Part shown: positions 17,693 through 27,456 of the stretch, one piece after another
Layout: the number at the start of each line of letters is the position of its first letter
Position numbering within the stretch: the first letter of the stretch is position 1
Assembly: GCA_003223245.1 (NCBI GenBank)
Contig: QHYI01000157.1
Span: forward strand, 1 to 61,352
Direction: 5' to 3'
DNA length: 61,352 nt
Source of the DNA: Acidobacteriota bacterium
GTDB taxonomy: Bacteria > Acidobacteriota > Terriglobia > Acidiferrales > UBA7541
Position numbers and translations under genes: made by a program
Notes under the pieces: model-generated
Database searches by the model: none
What the model was told of the DNA's origin: nothing
The model's input: only the letters and a program-made list of their open reading frames with translations

Positions 17693-20323
17693 TCAGAAGT
17701 TGTATTTCATCGAAAGCTGAAACGTTCTAGCCGGGCTTGCCGAGTCTGGTTGGCCAAAGAGAGGAGAACTCACCACGCCGACGATTTCCATGACGTTCGT
17801 GTGATTGAGAGCGTTAAACGCGTCAACGCTCCATTCCAAGCTCCGTCTCAAATGATGAATTTCGCCGGCGGAAGCGCGCTCAAGACTGATCAGCTTCGTC
17901 AGCCTTAGATCGAGCTGCACGATCCCGGGGCCGCGGCCCGTGTTGCGGGTCACGCCCGGTGGCCGCGTAATGGTGTCGCCGTTCGGGTCCGAGCCGGTCG
18001 TAATGTTGTAAGGGGCTCCGCTGGCCGCTGAAAAAATCGTTCCCGCGCGAAATCCCCGCGGAAGCTGGAAGACACCTGCAAAGTTCAGGCGGTGGAGACG
18101 GTCAAAATCCGCAGGGCCGGTCTCCGACCGCAGATCGTAGTTGTTTGCCGGGAACAAAATGACGCCCGGGCCGTTGGTGGACACGTCATTGATGTACTTG
18201 GAGAGGACGTATTGCCCGTAGCCCTTGAAGCGCTTTCCCAAACTTCCGCGGAAGGTAAAGGTCAAGGCATTCCCTCGCAGGAACCCCGCGGATTCAACCT
18301 CCTCGATATTGAGGAAATTCGGATTTGGGCGGATGTCCGAACCGGCGGGCAGGGGCGCATTGACATCACGAAGAAGGAAGACGTGGACGCCATGAAGATG
18401 CGAGTACTCCAGCGAGAGCCATGCGCCGCCCCATACCTCCTGTTCAACGCCCGTACTCAATTGCAGCAAGTAGGGGGAGCGGGCAAAGGGTGAGATTCGT
18501 GAAATGCTGGGCTGTGGAGAAACCACTTGGCCACCTTGGAACGGCTCCGGGTAGGAAGGACTGGAGATGTCGATCTCCTGCACGCGAACGCCGTTCATCA
18601 GCAAGGCGTCTTCGGTCAGCGTCCGCGGCAAATTGTCGTAGAAGACGCCAGCGCCAGCCCGCAGCACGGTCTTGTTTTGCGTGCCCGGCGCGAAGGCCAT
18701 GGCTAGACGCGGAGCCAAGTTGTTGTGATCGTGAAGCGTGTTTTGCCAGTCGTAACGCAGGCCTAACGTAAGGCTGAAGTCTGGCCGCAGGCGCATCGTG
18801 TCCTGGGCGAATCCGCTGGTCTGCTGCGTAAAAAAGGAAACCTGGGGATTTCCCCGGTTGATTTGAAAAAAATCGGGAGTACCGATGTGGTTTTGAACGA
18901 CATTCTCATACTGCGCAAGGCTGCTGAATTCAAAGGTGCCGCCGAAATTTGTTTTATCGAAAACGTTCCACCAGTCATTGCGGATGGTGGCGCCAAAAAG
19001 GAAATTGTGCTGCCCGCGCAAGTAGGTGGCCGTGTCTTGAAGATCAAAGGCGTGCCTTTCCTTACCCTCAAACGACTGAGATGCTCCTCCTGTAAAGGCC
19101 CCATTGACCAGGATCTCCGGCCCGCTGGCCGGCCCGCCGGTTCGGTCTTTCTGAACCTTGAAAACAAAAACGATCTCGTTGCGTAGTTCAGGCGCAAGAG
19201 CAATGCTGTGAATCACCTGAAGACGGTGGGCATGTTGTCCCAGGCTGAATCCCTGGTCCGGCAAAACAAGTGCGCCTACGCCGTTACTTTCGCTCGAATG
19301 ATCCGAGAACGTGTAGTTTAGGGAGAGGGATTGCATGGCGTTGAGAGCCCATTGCGTGCGCAGGAAGGAATGGTCGCGCCGCTCGGGAGCAGGCACATTT
19401 GCGTTTAGGGGGCCGGTCAAGGCGACCGTGTCCAGGGAATTCACAACCGCACTTTGATCATTGCTCAAGCGCTGTGCCGCCAAGAAAAAGGACCCAGTCG
19501 GGCCTGGCAGCGGACCTCCGACGCTTCCCTCGATGAATCGGCGGTTGAGGTCCGGGTTCGAGGCGGCCAATGCATTTCGCGCATCAAAAATGGAATTCCT
19601 CGCAAAGTACGCAATGTTCCCTTCGTAGCGACGCCGGTGGCCATGCTTGGTGGTGATTTCAGCTCGAGCTGACCCAGGATGTTGAAATTCCGCGGAGTAC
19701 GGGTTGCGGTTGATTTTCAAAGTTCGGATCGCGGAACTGGGCATATCGAGCTCTCCGCCATCCATGCCGTCCACAACGACAGAAGTCCCTTCGCCGCCTT
19801 GGGCCGCGGGAGAAACGAAGGTGTCGATGAAAGGCTGGAGATAATCAACTTCGGTCGGAAGACCGTTAAAAAAGGTCTCGTCGATTTTCATCGACTCGGT
19901 GTTGCTTTCCGGAGACAACCGATCTTCACTGGTGTCCGGCCTAACGGTCAGTTCCTCTTTCACGGGCTGTAATTTCAGCTTGATCGTCAAGGGGGCCAGC
20001 TTGTCTGTTCCGAGGTGGATCCTAGTTTGAAAAGTCTCGAAGCCACTTGCCTTGACCTCGAGGAGGTACTCTCCAGGGGGAACTTCGGCAAACTCGAATC
20101 GGCCATCCTCAGAGGTGACTGTTTCCCTTTTTCCGTTCGTGTCTTGATTAATCAGATTGACCTTTGCGCCAGCCAAGATGCCGCCTTCTGCACCGTCGAC
20201 TCGGCCTTCGACTGTCGCCGTGTCTCCGGCAAGAATCACCCACGGTGAGAGCACAAGCGCGAGAACAATGCGCAACACCAGGCTTGGCACAATGAATAAG
20301 TCGGTGAGCGGTTTCATCCTCGC
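17693..20323 (-). CDS. Oar-like TonB-dependent receptor with carboxypeptidase-regulatory-like N-terminus
   Basis: 876 residues from the ATG at 20323, chosen because GGGAG lies 11 bp upstream; another ATG lies at 20317. The signal segment is FIVPSLVLRIVLALVLSPWV. A carboxypeptidase-regulatory-like beta sandwich follows (about 45-135: ATVEGRVDGAEGGILAGAKV, DGRFEFAEVPPGEYLLEVKA). Next come a plug-like region with VDGMDGGELDMPSSAI and a long barrel with FLRTQWALNAMQSLSLNYTF and PSYPEPFQGGQVVSPQ; the end is LSMKYNF with terminal Phe. It should sit in the outer membrane; the ligand is unknown. It is complete, unlike the receptor at the window start. Confidence 0.87.
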   Translation of the reverse strand, partial: ARMKPLTDLFIVPSLVLRIVLALVLSPWVILAGDTATVEGRVDGAEGGILAGAKVNLINQDTNGKRETVTSEDGRFEFAEVPPGEYLLEVKASGFETFQTRIHLGTDKLAPLTIKLKLQPVKEELTVRPDTSEDRLSPESNTESMKIDETFFNGLPTEVDYLQPFIDTFVSPAAQGGEGTSVVVDGMDGGELDMPSSAIRTLKINRNPYSAEFQHPGSARAEITTKHGHRRRYEGNIAYFARNSIFDARNALAASNPDLNRRFIEGSVGGPLPGPTGSFFLAAQRLSNDQSAVVNSLDTVALTGPLNANVPAPERRDHSFLRTQWALNAMQSLSLNYTFSDHSSESNGVGALVLPDQGFSLGQHAHRLQVIHSIALAPELRNEIVFVFKVQKDRTGGPASGPEILVNGAFTGGASQSFEGKERHAFDLQDTATYLRGQHNFLFGATIRNDWWNVFDKTNFGGTFEFSSLAQYENVVQNHIGTPDFFQINRGNPQVSFFTQQTSGFAQDTMRLRPDFSLTLGLRYDWQNTLHDHNNLAPRLAMAFAPGTQNKTVLRAGAGVFYDNLPRTLTEDALLMNGVRVQEIDISSPSYPEPFQGGQVVSPQPSISRISPFARSPYLLQLSTGVEQEVWGGAWLSLEYSHLHGVHVFLLRDVNAPLPAGSDIRPNPNFLNIEEVESAGFLRGNALTFTFRGSLGKRFKGYGQYVLSKYINDVSTNGPGVILFPANNYDLRSETGPADFDRLHRLNFAGVFQLPRGFRAGTIFSAASGAPYNITTGSDPNGDTITRPPGVTRNTGRGPGIVQLDLRLTKLISLERASAGEIHHLRRSLEWSVDAFNALNHTNVMEIVGVVSSPLFGQPDSASPARTFQLSMKYNF

Positions 20324-20680
20324 CATTTTGTTTGCGGCTCCCGCGAGCTCGATGACGAACATTTCACCTTTTCTTCCGCTTGGAAGCCTGTCGTGCGATC
20401 TCAACTCAGTTGCTTGTTCAAGGTCTTCGCCGGCTTCTCGATTTCAATTGCGCCGAAGCTGGCAGCAGAAACGACCTTCCTCTTTGCTGGGGTCAATAGG
20501 CCGCGACGTCGGCTTGCTTTACGGGTTCCTGGGCGGTGGGACTCAGCACAGGCGGTTTTTTTTGTCGATAGTCAAGTTAGAGGAATTCTGGAAGCGCGTC
20601 AATTCCGCCAGAGAAGTAGCCCGAAGGACTAGGGCCAATAATGCAATATCAACTTGAAATTAACGGGAAGGAAATGATCG
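20324..20680. other. Intergenic stretch
   Basis: About 360 bp upstream of the receptor gene on the minus strand. A T8 run lies near 20557-20564, but it does not follow a clear hairpin. A 64-codon plus-strand frame at 20641 is antisense to the PilZ gene and is not credible. No promoter could be assigned with confidence. Confidence 0.3.
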
Positions 20681-20989
20681 TTAGAGGACATACTGAAGAC
20701 CGATCAAATGCCGCCGACCTGAGGAGGCTCGCTTCGTCCAACGAACCTGCGCCAGAGTGGGGATTTGTGCCGGCAATTTGGCAAACGCGAGCTGACCTTG
20801 CAATAGGGAGGATCCTGCGGGAACTCTTGCCGTGATAATGGAAAATCCCCCGTCCGAAATGTCTGCAACTTTTCCTTGGAGTTCGCTGCCTTTTTTGCGG
20901 CCTCGAAGCGCAGGAAGCTCGCTACCCCGAAAGCTGCCTTTTGCAGAGTAGCGCACATGCCTTCTCTTGTTCCGCGTTGGCGCGAGCAT
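20681..20989 (-). CDS. Small PilZ-domain protein, probable c-di-GMP effector
   Basis: 102 residues covering one PilZ domain. Both c-di-GMP contact motifs are present: RxxxR as RRHVR (R9, R13) and [D/N]xSxxG as DISDGG (D43, S45, G48). The rest fits the six-stranded barrel (FSIITARVPAGSSLLQGQL, LAQVRWTK, HLIGLQYVL). PilZ proteins of this size act as diffusible c-di-GMP adaptors controlling motility, polysaccharide or transcription partners. It lies 63 bp downstream of the LuxR-type regulator in the same orientation, so the two may be co-transcribed. The start has a poor ribosome site and could lie a few codons away. Confidence 0.82.
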   Translation of the reverse strand: MLAPTRNKRRHVRYSAKGSFRGSELPALRGRKKGSELQGKVADISDGGFSIITARVPAGSSLLQGQLAFAKLPAQIPTLAQVRWTKRASSGRRHLIGLQYVL

Positions 20990-21052
20990 CTCTCCGTCCG
21001 GTACGGCCGTGCCTGTAAAGGACGTAAAACGGAAAAGGCAAAGGGAAAGCGG

Positions 21053-21751
21053 CTAGGAAGAGGTTTCCCTGGCAATAGAATTCGAGGCCTGCAGAATTTT
21101 TGCAATGATTCCGGCCCTGGTATCCGCCCCCATCTTCATCATGATCGACCGCAAGAAGGCTTTGACGGTGTTTGGACTTATACCCATACGACCGGCAATC
21201 TGTTTCGTGTTGGACCCTTGAACCAAGTGATCGACCGTTTCCGCCTCCCGTCGCGTAAGACGATATCGGCCGGAAAGAAAAGAAAGGTCGACTTTTAGTT
21301 TCTGGTCCCTTTCTAACAGCACAGCGACGGCGGGCTTGAAGCCATTTGCCAACGAGGACCTTAGGGAAAAAACTCGCAGCTTATAGCGCCTCCTACCCGA
21401 GGGGAAGGAACCAGGATACTTAAGTTGCCGGGAACCATTGGATCCTGTGAAAAGCGATTGAACCCGGCCCTCCAGGAAGGCATCAAAGCTGCTGTTCTTA
21501 CCAGGATTGCCGGGGTAGGTCAGGGCCGTGTGGGCTTCTTGGTTTGCGTACAGAAGCCGATACGAGGCATCCAGGAGAAGGAGGCCAGCAGAACTGGAAT
21601 TTGTCCCATTGGACTCCAGCTGACCTTTTGACAAGGCACCTTCCGCCTCTTCCCTGAGAGTGCTCTCCGGACTGAGATGATCGGCAAGGTCCCCTAGATT
21701 CTGCCTCCCAAATCTGTTCTTTCTCTGGGCGATATTGCCCCACATCTGCAT
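21053..21751 (-). CDS. LuxR-type regulator with PAS-like sensor domain
   Basis: 232 residues from an ATG at 21751. A longer TTG-initiated frame reaches 21802. The N-terminal half contains a PAS-like segment (GLLLLDASYRLLYANQEAHT). The C-terminal HTH runs over the last 65 residues: YRLTRREAETVDHLVQGSN, TKQIAGRMGISPNTVKAFLR, SIMMKMGADTRAGIIAKIL. This is the GerE/LuxR DNA-binding fold. There is no receiver domain, so control is probably by ligand or by partner proteins. It shares orientation with the PilZ gene downstream. The targets are unknown. Confidence 0.8.
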   Translation of the reverse strand: MQMWGNIAQRKNRFGRQNLGDLADHLSPESTLREEAEGALSKGQLESNGTNSSSAGLLLLDASYRLLYANQEAHTALTYPGNPGKNSSFDAFLEGRVQSLFTGSNGSRQLKYPGSFPSGRRRYKLRVFSLRSSLANGFKPAVAVLLERDQKLKVDLSFLSGRYRLTRREAETVDHLVQGSNTKQIAGRMGISPNTVKAFLRSIMMKMGADTRAGIIAKILQASNSIARETSS

Positions 21752-22254
21752 CTTTGAACCCCGGACTACGCACACCTTTTTTGGTTGGGGTCTACCGAGC
21801 AACTGAAGCCAACCTGCTGGTGCTGCATCCCTGATAGTAGCCCTGGCAGTCGCTCAATCAGGCTCGACTACTATATCATCAAAAACTTACAGAAATTTAA
21901 CAAATTGTGCTATCCGTATGAAGCTACAAATGGAGTTAAGGAAAACACTTGAAAAAACCCCTTTTTACTCCTTTCGGTGCCTTTCCCTGAGATGCCGTTC
22001 CTCGAAACATGGACGTTTATACCAATTGCCCAAGACGTCCTCCGAACAATGCTGAGGACGGTTCGCGTGCCGGGATCGCACCGGCAGGGGGAGGCGGGAT
22101 CACGGGGTGGGCCGTGCTCGCAAGAGCCGGTGCCGCCGGGGATGGGGTTGTTGAACAACCCGGCCTCCTTTAGGCCCTGTTGCCTCGCCGATAGAGACAG
22201 ACATGGTATTAAAAGCCATTAGAAACAGTCAAAAACAAAAGCTGTTGCCGACCC
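21752..22254. ncRNA. GC-rich multi-hairpin intergenic region, candidate structured RNA
   Basis: About 500 bp without a clear gene. Within 22078-22176 several complementary segments cluster. GCACCGGC (22078-22085) pairs with GCCGGTGC (22126-22133). Inside it are CACGG/CCGTG (22101-22105, 22112-22116) and GCTC-GCAA-GAGC (22116-22127) with a GNRA-type loop; some of these compete. Then follow GGGTTG-TTGAA-CAACCC (22145-22161) and GGCCT-CCTTT-AGGCC (22162-22176). The flanks are AT-rich. On the minus strand the last hairpin holds AAAGGAGG, which could be a hidden ribosome site for an 82-codon frame (TTG at 22158, end 21910). No function can be assigned. Confidence 0.3.
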
Positions 22255-23592
22255 TCAAATGGGCAGCCGAAGCCTCGCCTCACACCCTCGCGCATCCGCG
22301 CGGTTCTTGAGGGTCAATTCTCCGCCGTGAGCCTCCGCGATCTGACGGCTTAAAACGAGGCCAATGCCAGATCCTCCCGGCTTGGTCGTGAAGAATGGCA
22401 CAAAGAGATTCGCGGTGTTGGGTAGCCCTGGACCGTCGTCTAGCACCCACAGCTCCACTTGTCCGTACTTTCGCGCCCAACCCACCTGCACGGCGCCCTT
22501 TGTTTCCAAGGCCGCATCCGCAGCATTGCGAATCAAATTGATCAATAACTGTTCCAGTTGATCGCCATCGGCAGAGATCACGGCGTCCGGCCCCTTTTTC
22601 AAACTGACTTTTACGCGGGTCTCCAGCTTCACGGTTCTCCCCACCCAATCGGAGACATTCACCGGCATTAATTTCGGTTGCGGCAATCGCGCCAGCTGAG
22701 AATAGGCCGTCATAAACCGGCTAAGGGCTTCCGTACGAGAGCGGATGATGCCGAGTCCCTGCCGCAGATCGTCCAGAACCCCAGCGAAGGAATCACCGTG
22801 AACGCCGGAGGACTTCGTTGCCATAACCAGGCTACTCTCGAGGCTTTGCGCGACCGATTGAATGGGAGCGAGCGAGTTATTCAATTCGTGGCCAAGGACG
22901 CGGATGAGCCGTTGCCAGGCTTTGCGTTCTTCATCGCGAAGCGTGCGGCTGAGGTCGCTCAGGACGATCAGATGATGGGGCAAGCCGCCTTGGCGAAACG
23001 AACCGCGACGCAGTCCCCAGCGGCCGGAACCGCTCGGGAAAGTCAACTCCATCATGCGGGCCGGCTCGCCCTCCAAGCATGCTCCGAGGCCGAGTTCTTC
23101 GGCCGTGAATCCTAGAAGACGCTCGAGCGGACGAGCCAACAGGCGCACACCGGCGCGATTGACGAGGCGGAGTTTCTTGTCTTGATCAAAAGTGAAGATG
23201 GCGAGGTCGATTTCCTCCATCACGGTTCGTAGGAGAGCCGAGGCTTCGAGCGCGCCCAGACGCTGCTGGCGTAATGTTTCGCTGAGCGCATTTACTTCCA
23301 CCATGACCTCGCCCATGGCGTCGTCGGTGCGCGCCCCGCGACCACGCATCGAGAAGTCTTCTTCGCGCAAGGCCGCCAGGAGATTCGAGAGCGTTTGCAG
23401 AGAGAAGACGACGCGGCTCTTGAGAGAATAGGCGAAGCCCAGCCAAAGAACTACGATGAGGAACGTGACCGTCCATGCGGTTCCGGAGGAGAAATTCCCG
23501 GTCCACAGCAAAATTAAGGCCACCAGCGAGCCTGGAAGGCCGGCGGCCAGCGCAAGGAGTTGGACCCGGCGCTCGTAGGTGAGTCGCTTCAT
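22255..23592 (-). CDS. Membrane-bound sensor histidine kinase (NtrY/AtoS type)
   Basis: 445 residues. Two N-terminal membrane helices (LLALAAGLPGSLVALILLW and WTVTFLIVVLWLGFAYSL) are followed by a HAMP-like linker (ALREEDFSMRGRG), a PAS-like domain (LDLAIFTFDQDKKLRLVN-type segment) and the HisKA box RVLGHELNNSLAPIQS, whose His is the phosphorylation site. The HATPase domain has the N box NLIRNAADAA, G1 box DDGPGLPN and G2 box GSGIGLVLSR. Its start overlaps the end of the response-regulator gene by 4 bp, so it should phosphorylate that protein. There is little periplasmic sequence, so membrane or intracellular sensing is likely. Confidence 0.9.
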   Translation of the reverse strand: MKRLTYERRVQLLALAAGLPGSLVALILLWTGNFSSGTAWTVTFLIVVLWLGFAYSLKSRVVFSLQTLSNLLAALREEDFSMRGRGARTDDAMGEVMVEVNALSETLRQQRLGALEASALLRTVMEEIDLAIFTFDQDKKLRLVNRAGVRLLARPLERLLGFTAEELGLGACLEGEPARMMELTFPSGSGRWGLRRGSFRQGGLPHHLIVLSDLSRTLRDEERKAWQRLIRVLGHELNNSLAPIQSVAQSLESSLVMATKSSGVHGDSFAGVLDDLRQGLGIIRSRTEALSRFMTAYSQLARLPQPKLMPVNVSDWVGRTVKLETRVKVSLKKGPDAVISADGDQLEQLLINLIRNAADAALETKGAVQVGWARKYGQVELWVLDDGPGLPNTANLFVPFFTTKPGGSGIGLVLSRQIAEAHGGELTLKNRADARGCEARLRLPI

Positions 23593-24965
23593 CCCAGTCG
23601 ATGCTTTTGCAGGCGCCGGTACATGGCGCTACGGCTCAATCCAAGAGCTTTGGCGGCTTGGCTGACATTCCCTTCATGACGGGAAAGAGTGCGCTGAATC
23701 AGGTACTTCTCGACTTCGTCGAGGCTCATCTCCTCGAGCTTCGCCACGCCGCCACTGACTTGCGGGCGCAGGCCAAGATCGGCGGCGCGAACCGATGGTC
23801 CAGGGGACAGAAGCACGCCGCGTTCCACCGCATGATCCAGTTCACGGACGTTCCCGGGCCAGGAATGCTCATGAAGCGCTTTCAGCGCGGCGGGATCGAA
23901 CGAGGTGATGTTTTTACGGTAGCGTTGCGCGTAGCCGTGAAGAAAGTGGTGAGCAAGAAGATCGATGTCCTCGCGGCGGTCGCGCAGGGGAGGCAAATGA
24001 ATCTCGATGGTATTCAGACGGAAGAGCAGGTCCTGACGAAACCGGCCGGCGGCGGCTTCTGCATTCACGTCCGCATTGGTCGCGGCCAGGATTCTAACGT
24101 TCACCCGGCGCGTAGTCGAGGAGCCAACGCGCTCGAGGTCGCCTGTTTCCAAAACGCGCAGAAGCTTCGCCTGCAAGTTCAGGGGGACATTGGCAATTTC
24201 GTCCAGAAATAACGTGCTGCCGTCCGCGAGCTCGAATCGTCCAACGCGATCCGAACGCGCATCGGTGAATGCACCTTTCACGTGTCCGAAAAGCTCGCTT
24301 TCGAAGACCCCTTCAGACAATCCTCCGGCATTGACGGTCACCATAGGCTTTGTGGCGCGCGAAGACAAGGCGTGAAGCGTTCGTGCGACTACTTCCTTGC
24401 CGGTGCCGTGTTCCCCGGTGATCAGAACGTTGGCGTCAGACGGGCCAATCTGGGCGATGAGTTCCAGGACAGGAGCCATCGCCGGGGAATTGGCCAGGAA
24501 GGTGGGGCGGGACTCAGCGCGCAAGAGGCGGTTTTCGGCCTCAAGGCGGGATGCTTGCCGCAAGGCCTGACGCAACTCAATTTGAGTTCGCAGGATAGCG
24601 AGCAACCGTTGATTTTCCCAAGGCTTGGGGATGAAGTCGCGCGCCCCGCGGCGCATGGCCTCGACCGCCAATTCGATGCTGCTCCAAGCGGTCATGACCA
24701 CGACAGGCACTGTGCTGTCGACAACCTGGATACGCGTGAGCAGGTCGAGTCCTTCCTGGCCCGAGGTCGTGTCCCGCGCGTAATTCAAGTCCATGAGGAC
24801 GGCGTCAAATTCACGCGCTTCGATGGCGTTTATAGCCTCGGCAGGAGAGGCCACTCCTTGCGTTTCATAGCCTTCCGCCTTGAGCAGCAAACGCAGCGAA
24901 TCGCGGATGTCCGCTTGGTCGTCTGCCAAAAGCACTCGATACGATTGCCCGGTAGTCGTCTTCAT
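23589..24965 (-). CDS. Sigma-54-dependent response regulator (NtrC family)
   Basis: 458 residues with all three domains. The receiver has acidic D15/D16 and phospho-acceptor D59 in AVLMDLNYARD. The AAA+ domain (about 160-390) has Walker A GEHGTGKE, the sigma-54 contact loop GAFTDA (variant of GAFTGA), Walker B STLFLDEI and arginine finger region FRQDLLFRLN. The C-terminal Fis-type HTH reads NVSQAAKALGLSRSAMYRRL. It activates sigma-54 promoters from upstream sites when phosphorylated by the adjacent kinase. The gene sits at the end of the efflux operon, and a sigma-54 promoter match precedes that operon's first gene (40358-40373), so autogenous control is likely. Confidence 0.93.
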   Translation of the reverse strand: MKTTTGQSYRVLLADDQADIRDSLRLLLKAEGYETQGVASPAEAINAIEAREFDAVLMDLNYARDTTSGQEGLDLLTRIQVVDSTVPVVVMTAWSSIELAVEAMRRGARDFIPKPWENQRLLAILRTQIELRQALRQASRLEAENRLLRAESRPTFLANSPAMAPVLELIAQIGPSDANVLITGEHGTGKEVVARTLHALSSRATKPMVTVNAGGLSEGVFESELFGHVKGAFTDARSDRVGRFELADGSTLFLDEIANVPLNLQAKLLRVLETGDLERVGSSTTRRVNVRILAATNADVNAEAAAGRFRQDLLFRLNTIEIHLPPLRDRREDIDLLAHHFLHGYAQRYRKNITSFDPAALKALHEHSWPGNVRELDHAVERGVLLSPGPSVRAADLGLRPQVSGGVAKLEEMSLDEVEKYLIQRTLSRHEGNVSQAAKALGLSRSAMYRRLQKHRLG

Positions 24966-25047
24966 TCGAATGTATCAATAAAGTCTATCTCAAATGCCTT
25001 TTCGTTGCGTCCAACGCGCCAACCAGGACACCGTCGGCCTCCATGAG

Positions 25048-27449
25048 CTACTCGTAGCGCAAAGCTACGAGCGGATCCACGCGCGTGGCTCGCCACGCGG
25101 GAGCCCAAGACGCTAGCAGGGCCACGAAGGTTAACAACACAGCCGTGCCCGCAAAGGTCAGCGGGTCGGTCGCGCTGACCCCGTAAAGCAGGGTCGACAG
25201 AACCCGGGTTAGAGCAAACGCCGCAATCAGGCCACCAGCGACTCCAAACAGCGCAAGGCGCAGGCTTTCGCCCAGGACCATCCGCAGGACATCGCTGCGC
25301 GACGCACCAAGCGCCATGCGTACCCCGATTTCCTGAGTGCGCTGGGCGACGTTGTAGCGAATCAGCCCAAACAAACCCACTGCCGCCAAGGTCAACGCCA
25401 TCACGGCGAACACGCTGAGCAGTGCCACCGCAGAGCGCCGCGGCCCCATGGACAAGGCGATGCGCTCGTCCATGGTCTTCAAGTCGGAGACCGGCTGCGT
25501 GGGATCCACGTCGTGAACTGCCGCGCGCATCTGGCCGGTCAAAGCTGCCGGATCGCCGCTCGCGCGGGCAATCAAAAAAACAGCGGGAGAATTTTCCTGG
25601 TATAAAGGGAAGTAATAGACGCCCTTCCCGGAACCTTCGGTGCCGCTCGTGGAGGCTTCCTCACCAACAACTTGCGAATGGCGCACCGGCGCTACAACAC
25701 CAACAATCGTGCTCCACGGAGAACTGTTTCCATTGCGAATGCGTTGTCCCACGGGATCTTGCTGCGGCCAATACTCGCGGGCAAGATTTTCGTCGATGAT
25801 GGCCACAGGCTGGCTGCCTTGGCGGTCTTGATCGGTGAAGGTCCGCCCCCGGAGCAGGCGAATACCCATGGTTTCGAAATAGCGCGGGCTCACGCCCCGA
25901 ACGTCGCCGTGCGGTCCGGGATCGCCGGGCGGGGAGACGCGCCCGTCAATCTTGAACGAGGCGGAGCCTCCGAAGCCGCTAAACGGCAGTGGCACTCCCG
26001 CGGCTGCGGAGACAACACCGGAGGAATTCGAGAGCTGTTCGAGCGTGCTTCTGAGAAACGCTATCTGCTTGTCCGGCGTATCGTACTGTCAACATCCTTG
26101 AGCTTTTCCAGGCTTTTCACGAACACACCGGCGCTCGCCAACAACACTAGCGCCAGAGACAGTTCCGCCACCACCAAGCCGCTGCGGAAACGATGGCGTC
26201 CCGCGCTGCCTTCTCCAGTGCCACGGCCCTGCTTCAGATTTTGGTGTGGATCGATAAATGCGATTTGCCACGCCGGGGCGGCGCCGAAAATAATCGCGGA
26301 GGCGCCGGCAATCAGCGCGGTGAAAAGAAGCACATACAAATCCAAGTGAATGTCCAAACCTGTGGAAAGGTTTGCCGGGGCAAGCCACAACAAAGCGCGA
26401 ACGGCTTGGAAAGCAATCACCAGACCGAGCGCCATGCCCACAAAGGCTAGCGCCACGCTTTCGGTGAGCATCTGGCGGGCCAGGCGCCAGGGCGAGGCGC
26501 CTATCGCCGTGCGCACGGCAAACTCTTTTGCACGGGCTGAGGCGCGGGCCAACAAAAGCCCTGCCACATTTGCGCAGGCAATCAGTAGAACGAAGCTTAC
26601 CGCGCCCAGGAGGATCAGCAGCGGAGTGCGCACATCGCCGTACACAAATTCCGTAAAGGGCACGGCAAACAGGCCCCAGCCAGAGGCTTTCGGATATCCT
26701 TGAGTGCGGGGATCGTCGCTGACTCGCTCGGAGGTCAATTTGAGGAAAGTCGCGGCATTAGAGAAGTTCATTCCAGGTTGTAAGCGAGCGACCGCCAAGT
26801 AGTTCTCATTGAAAATATTGTCGAGGACAAAAGCGTCTGGTGCGAGGCCCAGCGGAGCCCAGAGATCGGTTTGGCTCGGCCATTCGAAATCCGGCCCCAT
26901 CACGCCAATGATCTTGTAAGGCTGCTGATTGAACTCGACGGAACGGCCAATAATTTCTGGGTCGCCACCGAAAATGGATTTCCACGTGCTATGTGCCAGG
27001 ACGACCTCGTGGTCCGCGTTGCGCTGGTCTTCTTCGGGAGCAAAGACTCGCCCCAGCAGGGGCTTTGCCTCGAAAACGTCGAACCACTGCCAGGATACCT
27101 TGGCGCCCCGCAGCTCGAGGGGCCAGGAGCCGGCAGCGTAATTGAAATTGCTCTGGTTCTGAATGGCCGCAGCGGCAAAAATCTTCTTGTTGTCGCGGAC
27201 AAACGTGTAGTCAGGCGCTGAAATGACAATGTTCTTAAGGTCCAGTTTTTCGTAGCGCGCGCGAATGGCCAGTAGCCGCTCCGGGTGACGTATCCCATAG
27301 GGGTGCAGCAGCAGCCCGTTCACCACACTGAAGATGGCGGTGTTCGCGCCGATGCCGAGAGCGAGCGTCAAAACCGCCACGGCGGTGAAGCCGGGACCTT
27401 TTAGCAGCATGCGCAACGCATAGCGAGAATCTTCGAGGAGTGTTCTCAT
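25048..27449 (-). pseudogene. MacB/FtsX-type permease gene broken by a frameshifting deletion
   Basis: The 5' half (27449 to the stop at 26061) encodes the normal N-terminus [20 protein letters not shown], the first membrane helix, the periplasmic core domain and the middle FtsX segment up to [11 protein letters not shown], then runs out of frame to a stop. The 3' half resumes in another frame near 26085 with [18 protein letters not shown] and continues to the family ending [10 protein letters not shown] at 25048. Compared with the intact paralogue upstream, about 19-20 codons between VD(P/S) and the Tyr are missing and the frame has shifted. The gene should not give a full permease. Both halves otherwise look undecayed, so the lesion is recent or an assembly error. 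Confidence 0.8.
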
Positions 27450-27456
27450 GGTTGCC

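Noticed and set aside
20641-20835. 64-codon plus-strand frame
   Set aside because: It is antisense to the PilZ gene, which carries both c-di-GMP motifs.
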